Positions 1-8,384 are shown, numbered from the stretch's first letter. The stretch: 28,130 nucleotides of DNA from Victivallis vadensis (GCA_020718525.1 DYRX01000015.1:1-28130), one strand, 5' to 3'. Notes: a model not told the origin generated them from the sequence alone. Made by a program: numbers and translations.

Positions 1-34
1 AGGGGTGCAACAACTACTAATCTGAATTATTAAA

Positions 35-47
35 GAGACATAGTCTC
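35..47 (-). terminator. weak hairpin, possible terminator of the leftward operon
   Basis: A perfect 5-bp inverted repeat (GAGAC, 3-nt loop, GTCTC) lies about 95 bp beyond the stop codon of the leftward gene ending at 143. Read on the minus strand it is followed by TTTAATAATT. The stem is short and AT-poor tails are common by chance, so this is only a candidate. The rest of positions 1-142 shows nothing else that I recognise. Confidence 0.2.
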
Positions 48-142
48 GTTATTTACGAACTAGGACACGAGATGAGCGACGCGGCAGAAGTCATAAGAGT
101 CATGAAAAAACTGAGTATGGCATCCTGCATTGACGTTCCATG

Positions 143-1465
143 TCAGTTCTGTTTTTTTCCATAGTTTCCAGCGATAAGCGCCAGTTTTCTGAGTTGATAC
201 AAGTCGGCACTGCACCAGGGGATGTCCAGATATTTTTCGAGCTCCGAGTCCGAAGCGCCTAGAAGCCATGCGTGCGCTAGATAAGCGGCGAAGACGGTCC
301 GCGGATGAACGCCCTCGCCATGATTTCCCCAGGCGTAGAACCAGGTGTGTGGATTGATGACGCGTTTTTTCACGACTCCGGGAACAACTTTCTTGTCCCA
401 GTCTGTGGCGGGAACAACGCCTATATTGGGTGTCTTTGCAATTTCGTCAAGCCATTTGCCTGCACTTTTCCGCAGAAGACTGGAGATCTCTGGCGTCATG
501 GCGTCGTCGCACCAGAGATACGGCGCGGCCTTGTCGGAAATGAGTCTTTTTGCTGTTTTTATAAAAGCATTCTTCGCCCATTTTGCTTCTTCTACGTCGT
601 TGTAATGCCTTGCAAGCCTGTAGTATCCGCTCAGTGCGGCCAGCCATTTCACATAAAAAAAGACAGGACTCTGATCATACATGAAAACATCTTTGCCCTT
701 GCTTCCCATCCTTGCCTCCGCCTCGCTTCTGGCATGGTAGTGGTAGTGGTCGAGGTATCCTGAAAGCATGCTCTCATAGATGTTGAGCCGAAAAGTCTGA
801 TCCGCGAGCAGTTCAGAATTCAGCGGTCCTTCCCAGCTCTTTGCGTATCGGGGCTCAAGATCCGCCTCTATTTTTTGCCGCAATGCCTTGAGTTCTCCGT
901 AGCAAGGCTTCGCCTCGTTCCAGAGTCCGAATGCAGATGCTCCTGCCCAGATCGGATATGCCGCCCAGAAGAGAAGCCTGTTCTTCTTGTCCTCGGAAAG
1001 CCAGGTGTTTGGAAGAGCTTGCGGCTTCCTCAAATTGCGCTCTTTCCCTTGCTTGAAGTCAATAAAAACATTTGATGATGGTCTGTATTTTTCAAGGAGA
1101 ATCCTGACGCGGTCTTTGGCTCCCAGCTTGATTTTTTCCGGCAGATAAGGCTCGGAATCCGCGAGTGCGAGGATTTCATCGCCCGGTCTGATGTATGTCC
1201 ATTCGTATGCCGCCTTGGCGTTAGCCTGATGGGCGGAGCAGTCTGAACACAGAGGTGCCCAGGGGCCGTCGAGAATTTCTTCGGTCAGCTTCACGATTTC
1301 TGCGCGCAGGGCGTTGGGGACTGAGGGGGAACTTGTTTTTCTTGGCACTGCCTCAATTGCGGCGGCGATTTCGGATTCATCGGCAGAAAACGCCTGGGCG
1401 AAGATAGGAGTAGCCGCACAGAGTATCGAGAGGAATATTGCCAGAGGCTGAATTTGTCTTTTCAT
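143..1465 (-). CDS. secreted helical protein of unknown family
   Basis: This is a 440-residue protein that I do not recognise as a named family. It begins MKRQIQPLAIFLS, a typical Sec signal peptide ending near IFAQA, so it is exported. The mature part is rich in Trp, Tyr and His and has amphipathic helical segments throughout. It includes a central Tyr/His-rich stretch (YLDHYHYHARSE) and a C-terminal WGNHGEGVHPRT motif followed by an Ala-rich helix. This look is compatible with an (alpha/alpha) toroid, as in many polysaccharide lyases and hydrolases, but that is inference. The start is set at 1465: AAGGAGCTTC precedes it, and its ATG overlaps the stop of the upstream PQQ-repeat gene (ATGA). 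Longer in-frame starts would lie inside that gene. It is probably translated together with the PQQ protein. Confidence 0.85.
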   Translation of the reverse strand: MKRQIQPLAIFLSILCAATPIFAQAFSADESEIAAAIEAVPRKTSSPSVPNALRAEIVKLTEEILDGPWAPLCSDCSAHQANAKAAYEWTYIRPGDEILALADSEPYLPEKIKLGAKDRVRILLEKYRPSSNVFIDFKQGKERNLRKPQALPNTWLSEDKKNRLLFWAAYPIWAGASAFGLWNEAKPCYGELKALRQKIEADLEPRYAKSWEGPLNSELLADQTFRLNIYESMLSGYLDHYHYHARSEAEARMGSKGKDVFMYDQSPVFFYVKWLAALSGYYRLARHYNDVEEAKWAKNAFIKTAKRLISDKAAPYLWCDDAMTPEISSLLRKSAGKWLDEIAKTPNIGVVPATDWDKKVVPGVVKKRVINPHTWFYAWGNHGEGVHPRTVFAAYLAHAWLLGASDSELEKYLDIPWCSADLYQLRKLALIAGNYGKKQN

Positions 1466-3042
1466 TTTGAAGCTCCTTTGAGGCATATTATCATTGAACC
1501 TGTGTTCCAGAAAAGCAAATCCTTCCAGACTGCTACGGATCCCTGCATGGGACCGTTCCACTGGATTGAAGTGCTCATGACAAGATTTTCGTCGTCGAGC
1601 TTCCACATGCCATCCTTCTCTTTAGGACATTTTTCGTGGGGCATGCATCGGACGACGCCCCCCCATAGCTCCGGGGAATGGGAGCTGTATGCGTTGAATA
1701 TTTTTTTTGTTTCGATGTCCATGTATGTTAGCACGTGGTCATGCGTGTCAAAGAGCTTGTCCCCTGCGATTGTGAGCTTGTTCACTTCATCGCATGTTGC
1801 CGGAAATGAGCCCTGGCTTCTGTCTATCCCGCGTATAAGATGTGGAATGCTGTTTCCAGGCTCGAGAACTCCCACGGCGTCGAAGGCGCGTATCGGAAAC
1901 GGCCATTCAGAAAACATGGACTTGAAAAAGACATAGAGTCTGCCCTCCTTGTCAAGCGGCGGACTGGGCGGAACCGAAAAGCCGTTCTCGCTCGAATGGT
2001 ATCCGACCGCGTAGATCAGAGGCTCGCTTCCGTCGGACAGCTTCAGCGCATAGAATGAGCGCTGTATGGAGCCATCCTTCATCTTTTCCAGGATGAATTC
2101 CTGCTCGCCTTTGAATTTCTTGTCGCTGTATCCGCTTGCCAGCTCTCTTATTTTTCTGTTCGCATCTTCCGACCAGCCATTGGAGATCCCCGGAAATTTG
2201 CCTTCCCTTATCTGTCTGTAGCTTTTCCCCTCCTCGCTCGCATTCTGTATGGCATTCTGGTATGCGTCAATCCCGTAGACTTCGCTTCTGAACACGACCA
2301 TGTCATTCCAGAAGACAGGGTAATATCCCCTGACAGTGGCGCCGTCCATGCGAGGGGCTCTCCATATCTCCTTTCCGTCCTCGGCGCTGATCAGCCTGGG
2401 AATCATGTCTTCAGCGGCAATCGCCAGCTTTCCATCCTTGACTGCGGCCGTCTGCTGTATCATCGCACCAAGCGATATTTTCCAATTCTGCTTTCCGTCG
2501 GAAAGCCTTATCGAATAAAGATCGCCCGCCCTGTCTCCGATGAAGACAGCACCGTCGCAAATCGCTGGACTCGATACGAATCCACCACGTTTTTCAGCCT
2601 TGAATGTCCATAGCTTTGCTCCGCTCCTGGCATCGAATGCGGCGACTCTTCCATCCATTGATGCGCATACGATTTTGCCGTCGGAGAAGCTCGGCGAATG
2701 ATGCAGAGGCGCTCCAAACTCATATCTCCATTTCTCCGCGCCAGTCCCGGCGTCAAGCGCCCGTAAAATTCCCTTGAATGTCCCGAAAAACACAAGTCCT
2801 TCTGCGACAATGGGCTCTACTTCTGTCCCTATCAGCTCCTCCCAGTATTTGGCATGCCATATCTGCTCGAACGGGACTCCCGGCGAATAATCTGTCCGCC
2901 CGCTCCTGCCAGAATCGTGTGCGAGAGTGTACCAGCCGTCCGTGTGCCCCCATTCTCCGTCGCCGCAATGCGCCGGAGGCGAAATTGCCGGAAGAAGCGC
3001 TGAAAGCAGAACGAAGCCTAAAAACGCAGTTCTCCTTTTCAT
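1462..3042 (-). CDS. secreted PQQ-binding-like beta-propeller repeat protein
   Basis: This 526-residue exported protein starts MKRRTAFLGFVLLSALLPAIS, a signal peptide with probable cleavage around PAHC-GD. After it come repeated blades of the PQQ/quinoprotein type, for example LRALDAGTGAEKWRYEF, VAAFDARSGAKLWTF, LYSIRLSDGKQNWKIS and LISAEDGKEIWRA. The repeats are clearest in the N-terminal half (about residues 75-230); the C-terminal half is more diverged. The family includes true PQQ dehydrogenases and structural or binding proteins such as BamB. I see no catalytic dehydrogenase signature, so a binding or scaffold role outside the cytoplasm is more likely. AGGAGAAATTTC precedes the ATG. It is first in a two-gene operon with the secreted helical protein and has a strong promoter upstream. 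Confidence 0.88.
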   Translation of the reverse strand: MKRRTAFLGFVLLSALLPAISPPAHCGDGEWGHTDGWYTLAHDSGRSGRTDYSPGVPFEQIWHAKYWEELIGTEVEPIVAEGLVFFGTFKGILRALDAGTGAEKWRYEFGAPLHHSPSFSDGKIVCASMDGRVAAFDARSGAKLWTFKAEKRGGFVSSPAICDGAVFIGDRAGDLYSIRLSDGKQNWKISLGAMIQQTAAVKDGKLAIAAEDMIPRLISAEDGKEIWRAPRMDGATVRGYYPVFWNDMVVFRSEVYGIDAYQNAIQNASEEGKSYRQIREGKFPGISNGWSEDANRKIRELASGYSDKKFKGEQEFILEKMKDGSIQRSFYALKLSDGSEPLIYAVGYHSSENGFSVPPSPPLDKEGRLYVFFKSMFSEWPFPIRAFDAVGVLEPGNSIPHLIRGIDRSQGSFPATCDEVNKLTIAGDKLFDTHDHVLTYMDIETKKIFNAYSSHSPELWGGVVRCMPHEKCPKEKDGMWKLDDENLVMSTSIQWNGPMQGSVAVWKDLLFWNTGSMIICLKGASK

Positions 3043-3076
3043 TGAAATTTCTCCTGAAAAAAAATATTGGTATTCT

Positions 3077-3093
3077 TGATATTCGTTATATCA
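3077..3093. promoter_or_regulatory. candidate operator palindrome near the start of the leftward transcript
   Basis: TGATAT, five bases, then ATATCA form a 17-bp interrupted palindrome with perfect 6-bp arms. It sits just downstream of the -10 box of the leftward promoter, where the transcript should begin. The word ATATCA recurs at 3098-3103, exactly 10 bp from the copy at 3088-3093, so on the same helix face. This placement suits a repressor site, but no regulator gene is in the window. Confidence 0.35.
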
Positions 3094-3099
3094 GAGCAT

Positions 3100-3127
3100 A
3101 TCATATCGCCCTTTCACGGATTGTCAA
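3100..3127 (-). promoter_or_regulatory. sigma70-type promoter for the PQQ-repeat operon
   Basis: On the minus strand a consensus -35 box TTGACA (3122-3127) is followed by a 16-bp spacer and a -10 box TATGAT (3100-3105), five of six matches to TATAAT. The start of transcription would fall near 3093, giving a leader of about 50 nt before the ATG at 3042. Confidence 0.6.
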
Positions 3128-3268
3128 GGCGGAGGAGCTGAAGATTGCTTTGTTGCGAATCAGGCTTTTATCCTGAGATTGTTCAGCCGGGCGAATGCTC
3201 GTGCAGTTTGAATGCCTTGTCGTGAAAATAAGATGGAATATGGCCAGATAAAAAAATAAGGAGATGCG

Positions 3269-4681
3269 ATGCCGAAAATTACATTCATGGGAGCCGGAAG
3301 CACAATCTTTGTCAAAAACATCATCGGAGACTGCATGTTTGTGGAGTCCCTCCGTGATTCGGAAATAGCCCTCTACGACATTGATTCTGAACGCCTGAAG
3401 GAATCGCTAGCGATGCTCAAGGCCTTGAACGCCAACATCAATTCCGGAAAAATGAAAATCAAAGGCTATCTGGGAAAGTCAGAGAGGAGAAATGCACTAC
3501 TTGGCGCTTCATACGTCGTCAACGCCATCCAGGTCGGCGGCTACGAGCCATCTACAGTGATTGACTTCGAGATTCCGAAAAAATACGGACTGCGCCAGAC
3601 GATCGGGGACACTCTCGGCATTGGCGGAATTTTCAGGGCTCTGCGGACCATTCCGGTATTGCTGGAATTTGCCAGAGATATCGAGTCAGTCTGCCCAAAT
3701 GCACTGCTTCTCAATTACGCGAATCCCATGGCGATGCTCTGCGGAGCCATGCAGAGAGGAAGCAATGTGAAGACCGTTGGTCTCTGCCATTCCGTCCAGG
3801 GCTGTGCGAGAGGACTGGCATGGCAGGTCGGAATGCATGAAGTGGAGGATCTGCAATGGAAAATCGCAGGAATAAACCACATGGCATGGCTCTTGGAAAT
3901 AAAATCTGGCGACACTGACCTTTATCCGGAAATAAAAAAACGCTCGTCGAATGTTCTCAAGAGAATATTCAAGAAGGGTGCAATAAAAATCAAGGAAGAA
4001 GGAGTGAAGATCGCAAAAGACAGAGGTCTCGACGGATATTGGGAGCTCGAGGGAGATTATCGCGTATGCCACGATCTCGTGCGACATGAGATCATGAAGA
4101 ATTTCGGCTATTACGTGACAGAATCCAGCGAGCACAATGCAGAATACACACCGTATTGGATTAAAGACGGCCGCCAGGATTTGCTGGAAAGATTCAATAT
4201 TCCTCTTGATGAATATCCGCGGAGATGCAGGGAGCAGATCAAGGGCTGGGAGAAGCAGGGCAAAGAGCTGATGGCAGGGGGGAATATTTCCCACCAGCGC
4301 AGTCATGAATACGGATCCTTCATAATGGATTCTGTCGAGACAGACATCCCCTATCGCATACACGGAAACGTCCTCAACAGGGGGATTATTGACAATCTTC
4401 CCTCGGATGCATGTGTGGAAGTTCCATGCATGGTTGACCGGAACGGAGTCAATCCCTGCCGTGTAGGCAGGCTCCCCGAGCAGTGCGCCGCTCTCAATCG
4501 GACGAATGTCAATGTCCAGAATCTCGTCGTTGAAGCGGCATTGTCGCGCAGTCTGGACAAGCTCTATCAGTCTGCCTTTCTCGATCCCCACACTGCCGCC
4601 GAGCTTTCCCTTGATCAAATAAGGGACTTGTGCGACGATCTTATCACTGCACATGGCAAATATCTGCCGAAATTCAATTAG
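3269..4681 (+). CDS. melA: GH4 family alpha-galactosidase (MelA-like), NAD- and metal-dependent
   Basis: This 470-residue cytoplasmic enzyme resembles E. coli MelA along its whole length (MelA is about 451 residues). GH4 enzymes hydrolyse alpha-galactosides such as melibiose by a redox-elimination mechanism that uses NAD+ and a divalent metal, usually Mn2+. The N-terminal Rossmann start (KITFMGAGST, residues 3-12) and the acidic ALYDID segment are present. The family motif GLCHSVQG is at 171-178; CHSV is the signature that separates alpha-galactosidases from other GH4 subgroups. The metal ligands Cys173 and His204 (in GINHMAW) are intact, as are YANPMAM (150-156), TESSEHNAEYTPYW and the C-terminal DPHTAAELSLDQI. 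AAGGAGATGCG precedes the ATG. No signal peptide. The next gene begins 10 bp after the stop, so the two probably share a transcript. Activity on galacturonides cannot be excluded. Confidence 0.92.
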   Translation: MPKITFMGAGSTIFVKNIIGDCMFVESLRDSEIALYDIDSERLKESLAMLKALNANINSGKMKIKGYLGKSERRNALLGASYVVNAIQVGGYEPSTVIDFEIPKKYGLRQTIGDTLGIGGIFRALRTIPVLLEFARDIESVCPNALLLNYANPMAMLCGAMQRGSNVKTVGLCHSVQGCARGLAWQVGMHEVEDLQWKIAGINHMAWLLEIKSGDTDLYPEIKKRSSNVLKRIFKKGAIKIKEEGVKIAKDRGLDGYWELEGDYRVCHDLVRHEIMKNFGYYVTESSEHNAEYTPYWIKDGRQDLLERFNIPLDEYPRRCREQIKGWEKQGKELMAGGNISHQRSHEYGSFIMDSVETDIPYRIHGNVLNRGIIDNLPSDACVEVPCMVDRNGVNPCRVGRLPEQCAALNRTNVNVQNLVVEAALSRSLDKLYQSAFLDPHTAAELSLDQIRDLCDDLITAHGKYLPKFN

Positions 4682-4691
4682 CGCACCAGCG

Positions 4692-7475
4692 ATGGAAACA
4701 AAATTCATACTTTCAGCAATTGCGCTATTCTTGTCCATCTCGGAGATCTTGGCGGATGGCGCGGTGTATCCGAAGCTTGACATGTCCAGGCTCGACAAGA
4801 ATGTATCCCCCTGGCGGGAGAGCAAGACGGAAAAGACCAACTGGGAAAAAAGACCCTTCTACATTTTGCAAAGCGACCTATCTCCTGCCTGGCTTGTCCA
4901 ATGCGCCGAAAAGGAGATTGCATTTTTCTACGATCTGCCCAAATGGGGACTTGGCCTGCCAACTCACATGGCATGCAAGACCGCGGATGGAAAATCAAAA
5001 ATCCTTTCAGGGGAAGGAATGAAGATTTCCGGCGCTGAAATGACTGCCCCCTGGATTCTCTGCTGGTTCAGCGGAGCCGAAGGCTGGAAGGATTTCGACG
5101 TGCCATGGCTCCTTGTCCTTCAGAATCGCCCTCAGTCCGTCGAAATGACGAAGGACGGGCTGAAAATCTGCTTTCCCAAAGAGGCTGGCCAGATCGGCTC
5201 GATGCCATTCTACGGGCAGTGGAAATGCCCGCTGGAAAAAAGCCCGTTTGCAAATTACAAGGGCCGCCTCGACATGGGAATCAGAACCTGGGAATGGAAA
5301 AACGCCCTGCCCGAGAATGCGGTAAAACGCGCGGACTGCTGGTCTTCCCAGATCAGAAAATATCCCATATACGCAGAAGAGAAATTTTCACTGCGTGAGG
5401 ACGATCTCATTGTAAAGACCGAATTTCAGTACATTGAAAGCGATGACGCATGGGGGACGAAGAAGCTCGATTTCGCCCCGATACCCCACGTCCTCGGACT
5501 CGCAATTCAAAGCGGATGGAAAGCGTTGTCCGTCAAGGAAAAAATCCATGACCCCTTCATGGTCACGGCTTGGGGGCCCTTGCTTGCTGTCGAAGGCAAA
5601 TCGCATGAGATAAGCTTCAAGGGACTTCTGAAATACGTCCACGAAAAGGAGGCCGCCTCGCCTCCGGAGACGGAACTCGGCAAGGACGCGCTCGGACGCC
5701 TCCGCTCCTGGTACGACAACCGTCTCAAACACGGGGACCAATACTGGCCGCCATGGGGTATCGAAAATCTTGTCTGGTCCACTGCCGGTGCAGATTTCAT
5801 AGTCCCGAAGCTTTCCGGGCATGTCTCTCCGGAAATGAAGGCAAAGGCAGTCAAAATGTTTGACCCATGGATGCAGAACTACATCCTGCAGGACAGCTTT
5901 ACGCACGACGGAAAAACTATCAATTTCTGGCTCAGCCGTCAGGAGGGAAATAAGGAGTACTACAACGTCAACGGACCTGGCATAGGCGGCGACATCTATG
6001 GAGACGGCGGGAAGCTTGCGACCAACACTCTCTATACTTTCTGGTGCTACGGACATTATTTCGACAGATGGGACTTCCTCAAGAGCAAATGGGGCAAGAT
6101 AGGCAAGACTATGCTTACGCCGCTCAATATGGACTGGAAGTCGCAGGGACGATACGCAATCGCCGAGATGGGCGATGAGGCACAGCCTGCAATGGCATAT
6201 GCCAGAATGGCTTACAGACTCGGCGATGCCGATGCCTACGCCTATGGATCCTACATCTTCGCCAAAGAGCTTCTCCATCACTATGTAAAGTCAATGGGTG
6301 GAGACTATTTCAAAAAATATCAGCCGATAAACCATCTTCAGGAATCGCCGAATCCGCTCTATCTCACAAACCTTCTCGGTAGCACCGTAGGCTGGAGCAG
6401 TGGAGGTCCCGATTTCGGATCAGTACAATGGACCAACCGATTTGTAAGATTCAACGACGAGGATATTGGTCGCTTCCACAACGAGCATCTCAAGGATTTC
6501 CATAGGGATGAACTAGACAATATGGAGAAACTAAGGGCTCCGACAAAGGGAAAAACGGGCGGACATGGACAATCTTACGACAATGTGCACGACCGGTCGC
6601 ACATAAATCCCTGCATCCCAAGGCTTAGAAGCTTCATCCTTGGAGAGTCAGCGGAAGAGCTTGCGAAATTCGCAAAGCCGTCCGATATTAAAGAGGACTC
6701 CGGCACGCCGCTCGCGATGTTCGCCTATGTCCGCGCCTCCGCCCCGAAAAAATACGAAAAACTGATTGACTCGAAGGGTGTTTCGACGGACTTTGTCCTG
6801 GGCAAGGAACGCGACGCAGGATATTTTTCCCCATTCACCGTCCAGTTTGGAAGATTCACGAAGTTCTGGCCTGTCGTGGCATGGCATTGTGCTCCCTCAT
6901 GGGCGATCAAGGAAGAGGGCGGTTTCCCCAATCCGAAGGATTACTTGAACTACGGCACCGGCACCGACCGTTCCTTTGGAGCGATCAAGCCCGGAAGCGG
7001 TCTATGGCCGATCAACGGAGCGGTTGACAGGCTGAATTGGAACACTCAGGTGATGAGCTGGGAGCTGACAGACAAGGCACCTGTCAATCTCGCGGCAAAA
7101 TCGCGCGGAGCAGAAGCGAAAGTCAGCGACATGGAGAACGACTACTATCAGCCATTCCGACTGATTGACGGCGATTTCGGCTCCAAGTGGGCAAGCAAAA
7201 GGCAGGGCAACGGAGATGTACCGGAGGAGAAGTGGATCGAAGTGATATTTCCAGGCGAGGAGAGTATCGGCACTATCGCCATACACGGCGGTGGCGAGAT
7301 CAGGAAAATCGAAATATCTTCGGACGGAAAATCGTATGCGGAGGTCAAAACAAGACCGATCGAGCAAATGTCTGAAATACGCCTCGAAAATCCTGTCAAG
7401 GCAAAGTACATAAGAGTGATTTTCAAGCCGACCAGATACATGGAAATAAAGGAATTAGAGGTCTTCGCACTCTGA
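4692..7475 (+). CDS. large secreted protein with C-terminal F5/8 type C (discoidin-like) domain
   Basis: This 927-residue protein starts METKFILSAIALFLSISEILA, a signal peptide with probable cleavage after ILA. The large central part is not a family I can name. Residues about 330-650 are rich in Trp, Tyr and Gly (YWPPWGIENLVW, GPGIGGDIYGDGGK, TFWCYGHYF) and look like an (alpha/alpha)-toroid glycan-active domain; this is inference. The last 130 residues (about 797-927) form a galactose-binding-like F5/8 type C/CBM32-like module, shown by FRLIDGDFGSKW, KWIEVIFPG, IEISSDGKSY and KYIRVIF. It lies 10 bp after the GH4 gene without an obvious Shine-Dalgarno sequence, which suggests translational coupling. 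An alternative ATG at 4653 overlaps the GH4 gene and adds 13 residues before the signal peptide; I reject it. The likely role is binding or cleaving a galactose-containing glycan outside the cytoplasm. Confidence 0.85.
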   Translation: METKFILSAIALFLSISEILADGAVYPKLDMSRLDKNVSPWRESKTEKTNWEKRPFYILQSDLSPAWLVQCAEKEIAFFYDLPKWGLGLPTHMACKTADGKSKILSGEGMKISGAEMTAPWILCWFSGAEGWKDFDVPWLLVLQNRPQSVEMTKDGLKICFPKEAGQIGSMPFYGQWKCPLEKSPFANYKGRLDMGIRTWEWKNALPENAVKRADCWSSQIRKYPIYAEEKFSLREDDLIVKTEFQYIESDDAWGTKKLDFAPIPHVLGLAIQSGWKALSVKEKIHDPFMVTAWGPLLAVEGKSHEISFKGLLKYVHEKEAASPPETELGKDALGRLRSWYDNRLKHGDQYWPPWGIENLVWSTAGADFIVPKLSGHVSPEMKAKAVKMFDPWMQNYILQDSFTHDGKTINFWLSRQEGNKEYYNVNGPGIGGDIYGDGGKLATNTLYTFWCYGHYFDRWDFLKSKWGKIGKTMLTPLNMDWKSQGRYAIAEMGDEAQPAMAYARMAYRLGDADAYAYGSYIFAKELLHHYVKSMGGDYFKKYQPINHLQESPNPLYLTNLLGSTVGWSSGGPDFGSVQWTNRFVRFNDEDIGRFHNEHLKDFHRDELDNMEKLRAPTKGKTGGHGQSYDNVHDRSHINPCIPRLRSFILGESAEELAKFAKPSDIKEDSGTPLAMFAYVRASAPKKYEKLIDSKGVSTDFVLGKERDAGYFSPFTVQFGRFTKFWPVVAWHCAPSWAIKEEGGFPNPKDYLNYGTGTDRSFGAIKPGSGLWPINGAVDRLNWNTQVMSWELTDKAPVNLAAKSRGAEAKVSDMENDYYQPFRLIDGDFGSKWASKRQGNGDVPEEKWIEVIFPGEESIGTIAIHGGGEIRKIEISSDGKSYAEVKTRPIEQMSEIRLENPVKAKYIRVIFKPTRYMEIKELEVFAL

Positions 7476-7531
7476 AGAGTCAGCACTCCTTGCCAATGCA
7501 CAGAAGGTCAGACATCTGAATCCGTGGCGCG

Positions 7532-7903
7532 ATGATAATCGGGTCAATATCGCTGTATCTTGTCGCTGTTGATGCGTCTCCCCTTGACAATTCCGACAGT
7601 AAAGGACAGCCCTTCCTTCTGACTGAAATCGAGGTCGAGACCTACTGGACGAGCCTTCCGGACAAGCCGGAAACTGTCATTGAACTTCATCATGCGCACG
7701 GCAGTTCCGAACAGTTCCACAGCGAACTCAAAAGTGATATGGAGATCGAGAGACTACCCTCCGGCAAGTTCCTGACGGACGCCATTGACAGTTTTTGGCG
7801 AATGATCGCCGCCAAGTTAGAAGACAAGAACTTGTCCTCGCACAAAGCCACAGAGTCACAAAGATTTCACCCGGGAACACCGAGCTCCAGCTCGGGATCT
7901 TGA
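7532..7903 (+). pseudogene. remnant of an IS1380-type transposase (C-terminal part)
   Basis: The open frame of 123 codons contains one stretch, about residues 28-83, that matches the C-terminal conserved block of IS1380 family DDE transposases: FLLTEIEVETYWTSLP, then HHAHGSSEQFHSELKSD and ERLPSGKF. The family motif has the catalytic Glu in the HGTSEQFHSE segment, which is kept here. The rest of a normal transposase of about 430 residues or more is missing on both sides. After ERLPSGKF the frame leaves the family pattern, and its last 25 codons read through unrelated short-period repeats. No terminal inverted repeats are evident. This is a dead fragment, not a working gene. Confidence 0.75.
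7842..7865. repeat. three 8-bp tandem units (ACAAAGCC-like)
   Basis: Three imperfect octamers lie head to tail: ACAAAGCC, ACAGAGTC, ACAAAGAT. The pattern resembles cacaaag/cacagag short-period repeats that I recall from intergenic regions of many environmental bacteria. It forms the last part of the open frame of the transposase remnant. Confidence 0.5.
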
Positions 7904-7931
7904 AGATTGCCGACAGGATGTCGGCGTTCCC
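7873..7931. repeat. compound palindromic element: outer stem enclosing two hairpins
   Basis: Outer arms GGGAACAC (7873-7880) and GCGTTCCC (7924-7931) are complementary at seven of eight positions. They enclose a perfect 7-bp palindrome, CCGAGCT (7880-7886) with AGCTCGG (7889-7895), and a second perfect 7-bp hairpin, GCCGACA (7909-7915) with TGTCGGC (7919-7925). The outer arms share a few bases with the inner hairpins, so not all stems can be full length together. It resembles REP/BIME-like intergenic elements. Function unknown. Confidence 0.6.
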
Positions 7932-7967
7932 TTCAGAAAATTAGGAAATTGTATTTTTTATAATTTT

Positions 7968-8048
7968 CGTAATCGTAGTCGCTATCAGCGGAGCGGTAAT
8001 CGTTAAATTTGTAAACCCGATTACGATAGCGATTACGACAACGATAGC
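7968..8048. repeat. inverted repeat with GATTACGATAGC-like words
   Basis: The left arm at 7968-7986 (CGTAATCGTAGTCGCTATC) pairs with the right arm at 8025-8043 at about 16 of 19 positions. The right side also carries a near-tandem word: GATTACGATAGC at 8019-8030 is followed directly by GATTACGACAACGATAGC at 8031-8048. There is no coding frame through it. It looks like a dispersed repeat. Confidence 0.55.
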
Positions 8049-8063
8049 GAGTCTTGGAACGTC

Positions 8064-8084
8064 CCGGCGCAGCCGGTTAATTTT
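8064..8084 (+). terminator. short GC hairpin followed by TTAATTTT
   Basis: CCGGC (8064-8068), loop GCA, GCCGG (8072-8076) form a perfect 5-bp GC-rich stem followed by TTAATTTT. It could end plus-strand transcription coming from the GH4 operon, but it lies almost 600 bp past that operon and may simply belong to the repeat-rich region. The remaining sequence up to 8340 has repeated TGGTGGA and AAACAGGA words but no gene that I can support. Confidence 0.25.
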
Positions 8085-8342
8085 AAAATACTAGCTGAAT
8101 GGCGCCAAGATCTGGTGGAAATGGTGGAGACTGCCTGAAAAAGCGACAAAAACAGGATTTTTCATTCGAAAAACAGGAAAATTGGTGGAACTAGGCTGGA
8201 AAAAGAAAAAGTGCCGATATTTGTGCACCAAGTCTTGCAAAATGCCCCGTCTGATTGTAGTTCATGTCGTTTGGAAGTAAAAAAATGGGGATGGTCTAAA
8301 GACCGTCACGGAATCAGGAAGGGTATTAAGGGCTGAATATTT

Positions 8343-8369
8343 TTCCGTGTATTCCGCGTGTTCCGCGGT
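8343..8369. repeat. three 9-bp tandem units (TTCCGTGTA-like)
   Basis: Three imperfect 9-mers lie head to tail: TTCCGTGTA, TTCCGCGTG, TTCCGCGGT. Read on the minus strand they encode a Thr-Glu-His-type repeat (TAEHAEYTE), a pattern I recall as a common intergenic repeat in environmental bacterial genomes and often mistaken for a gene. Confidence 0.55.
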
Positions 8370-8384
8370 TAAAAAATGCTTTTT

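Noticed and set aside
3686..4840. Long open frame of 384 codons on the minus strand
   Set aside because: It lies opposite the GH4 gene, whose motifs are complete and in the right order. The antisense protein has no recognisable motif or ribosome site.
5388..6281. Open frame of 297 codons on the minus strand
   Set aside because: It is the shadow of the large secreted protein gene and shows no family pattern.
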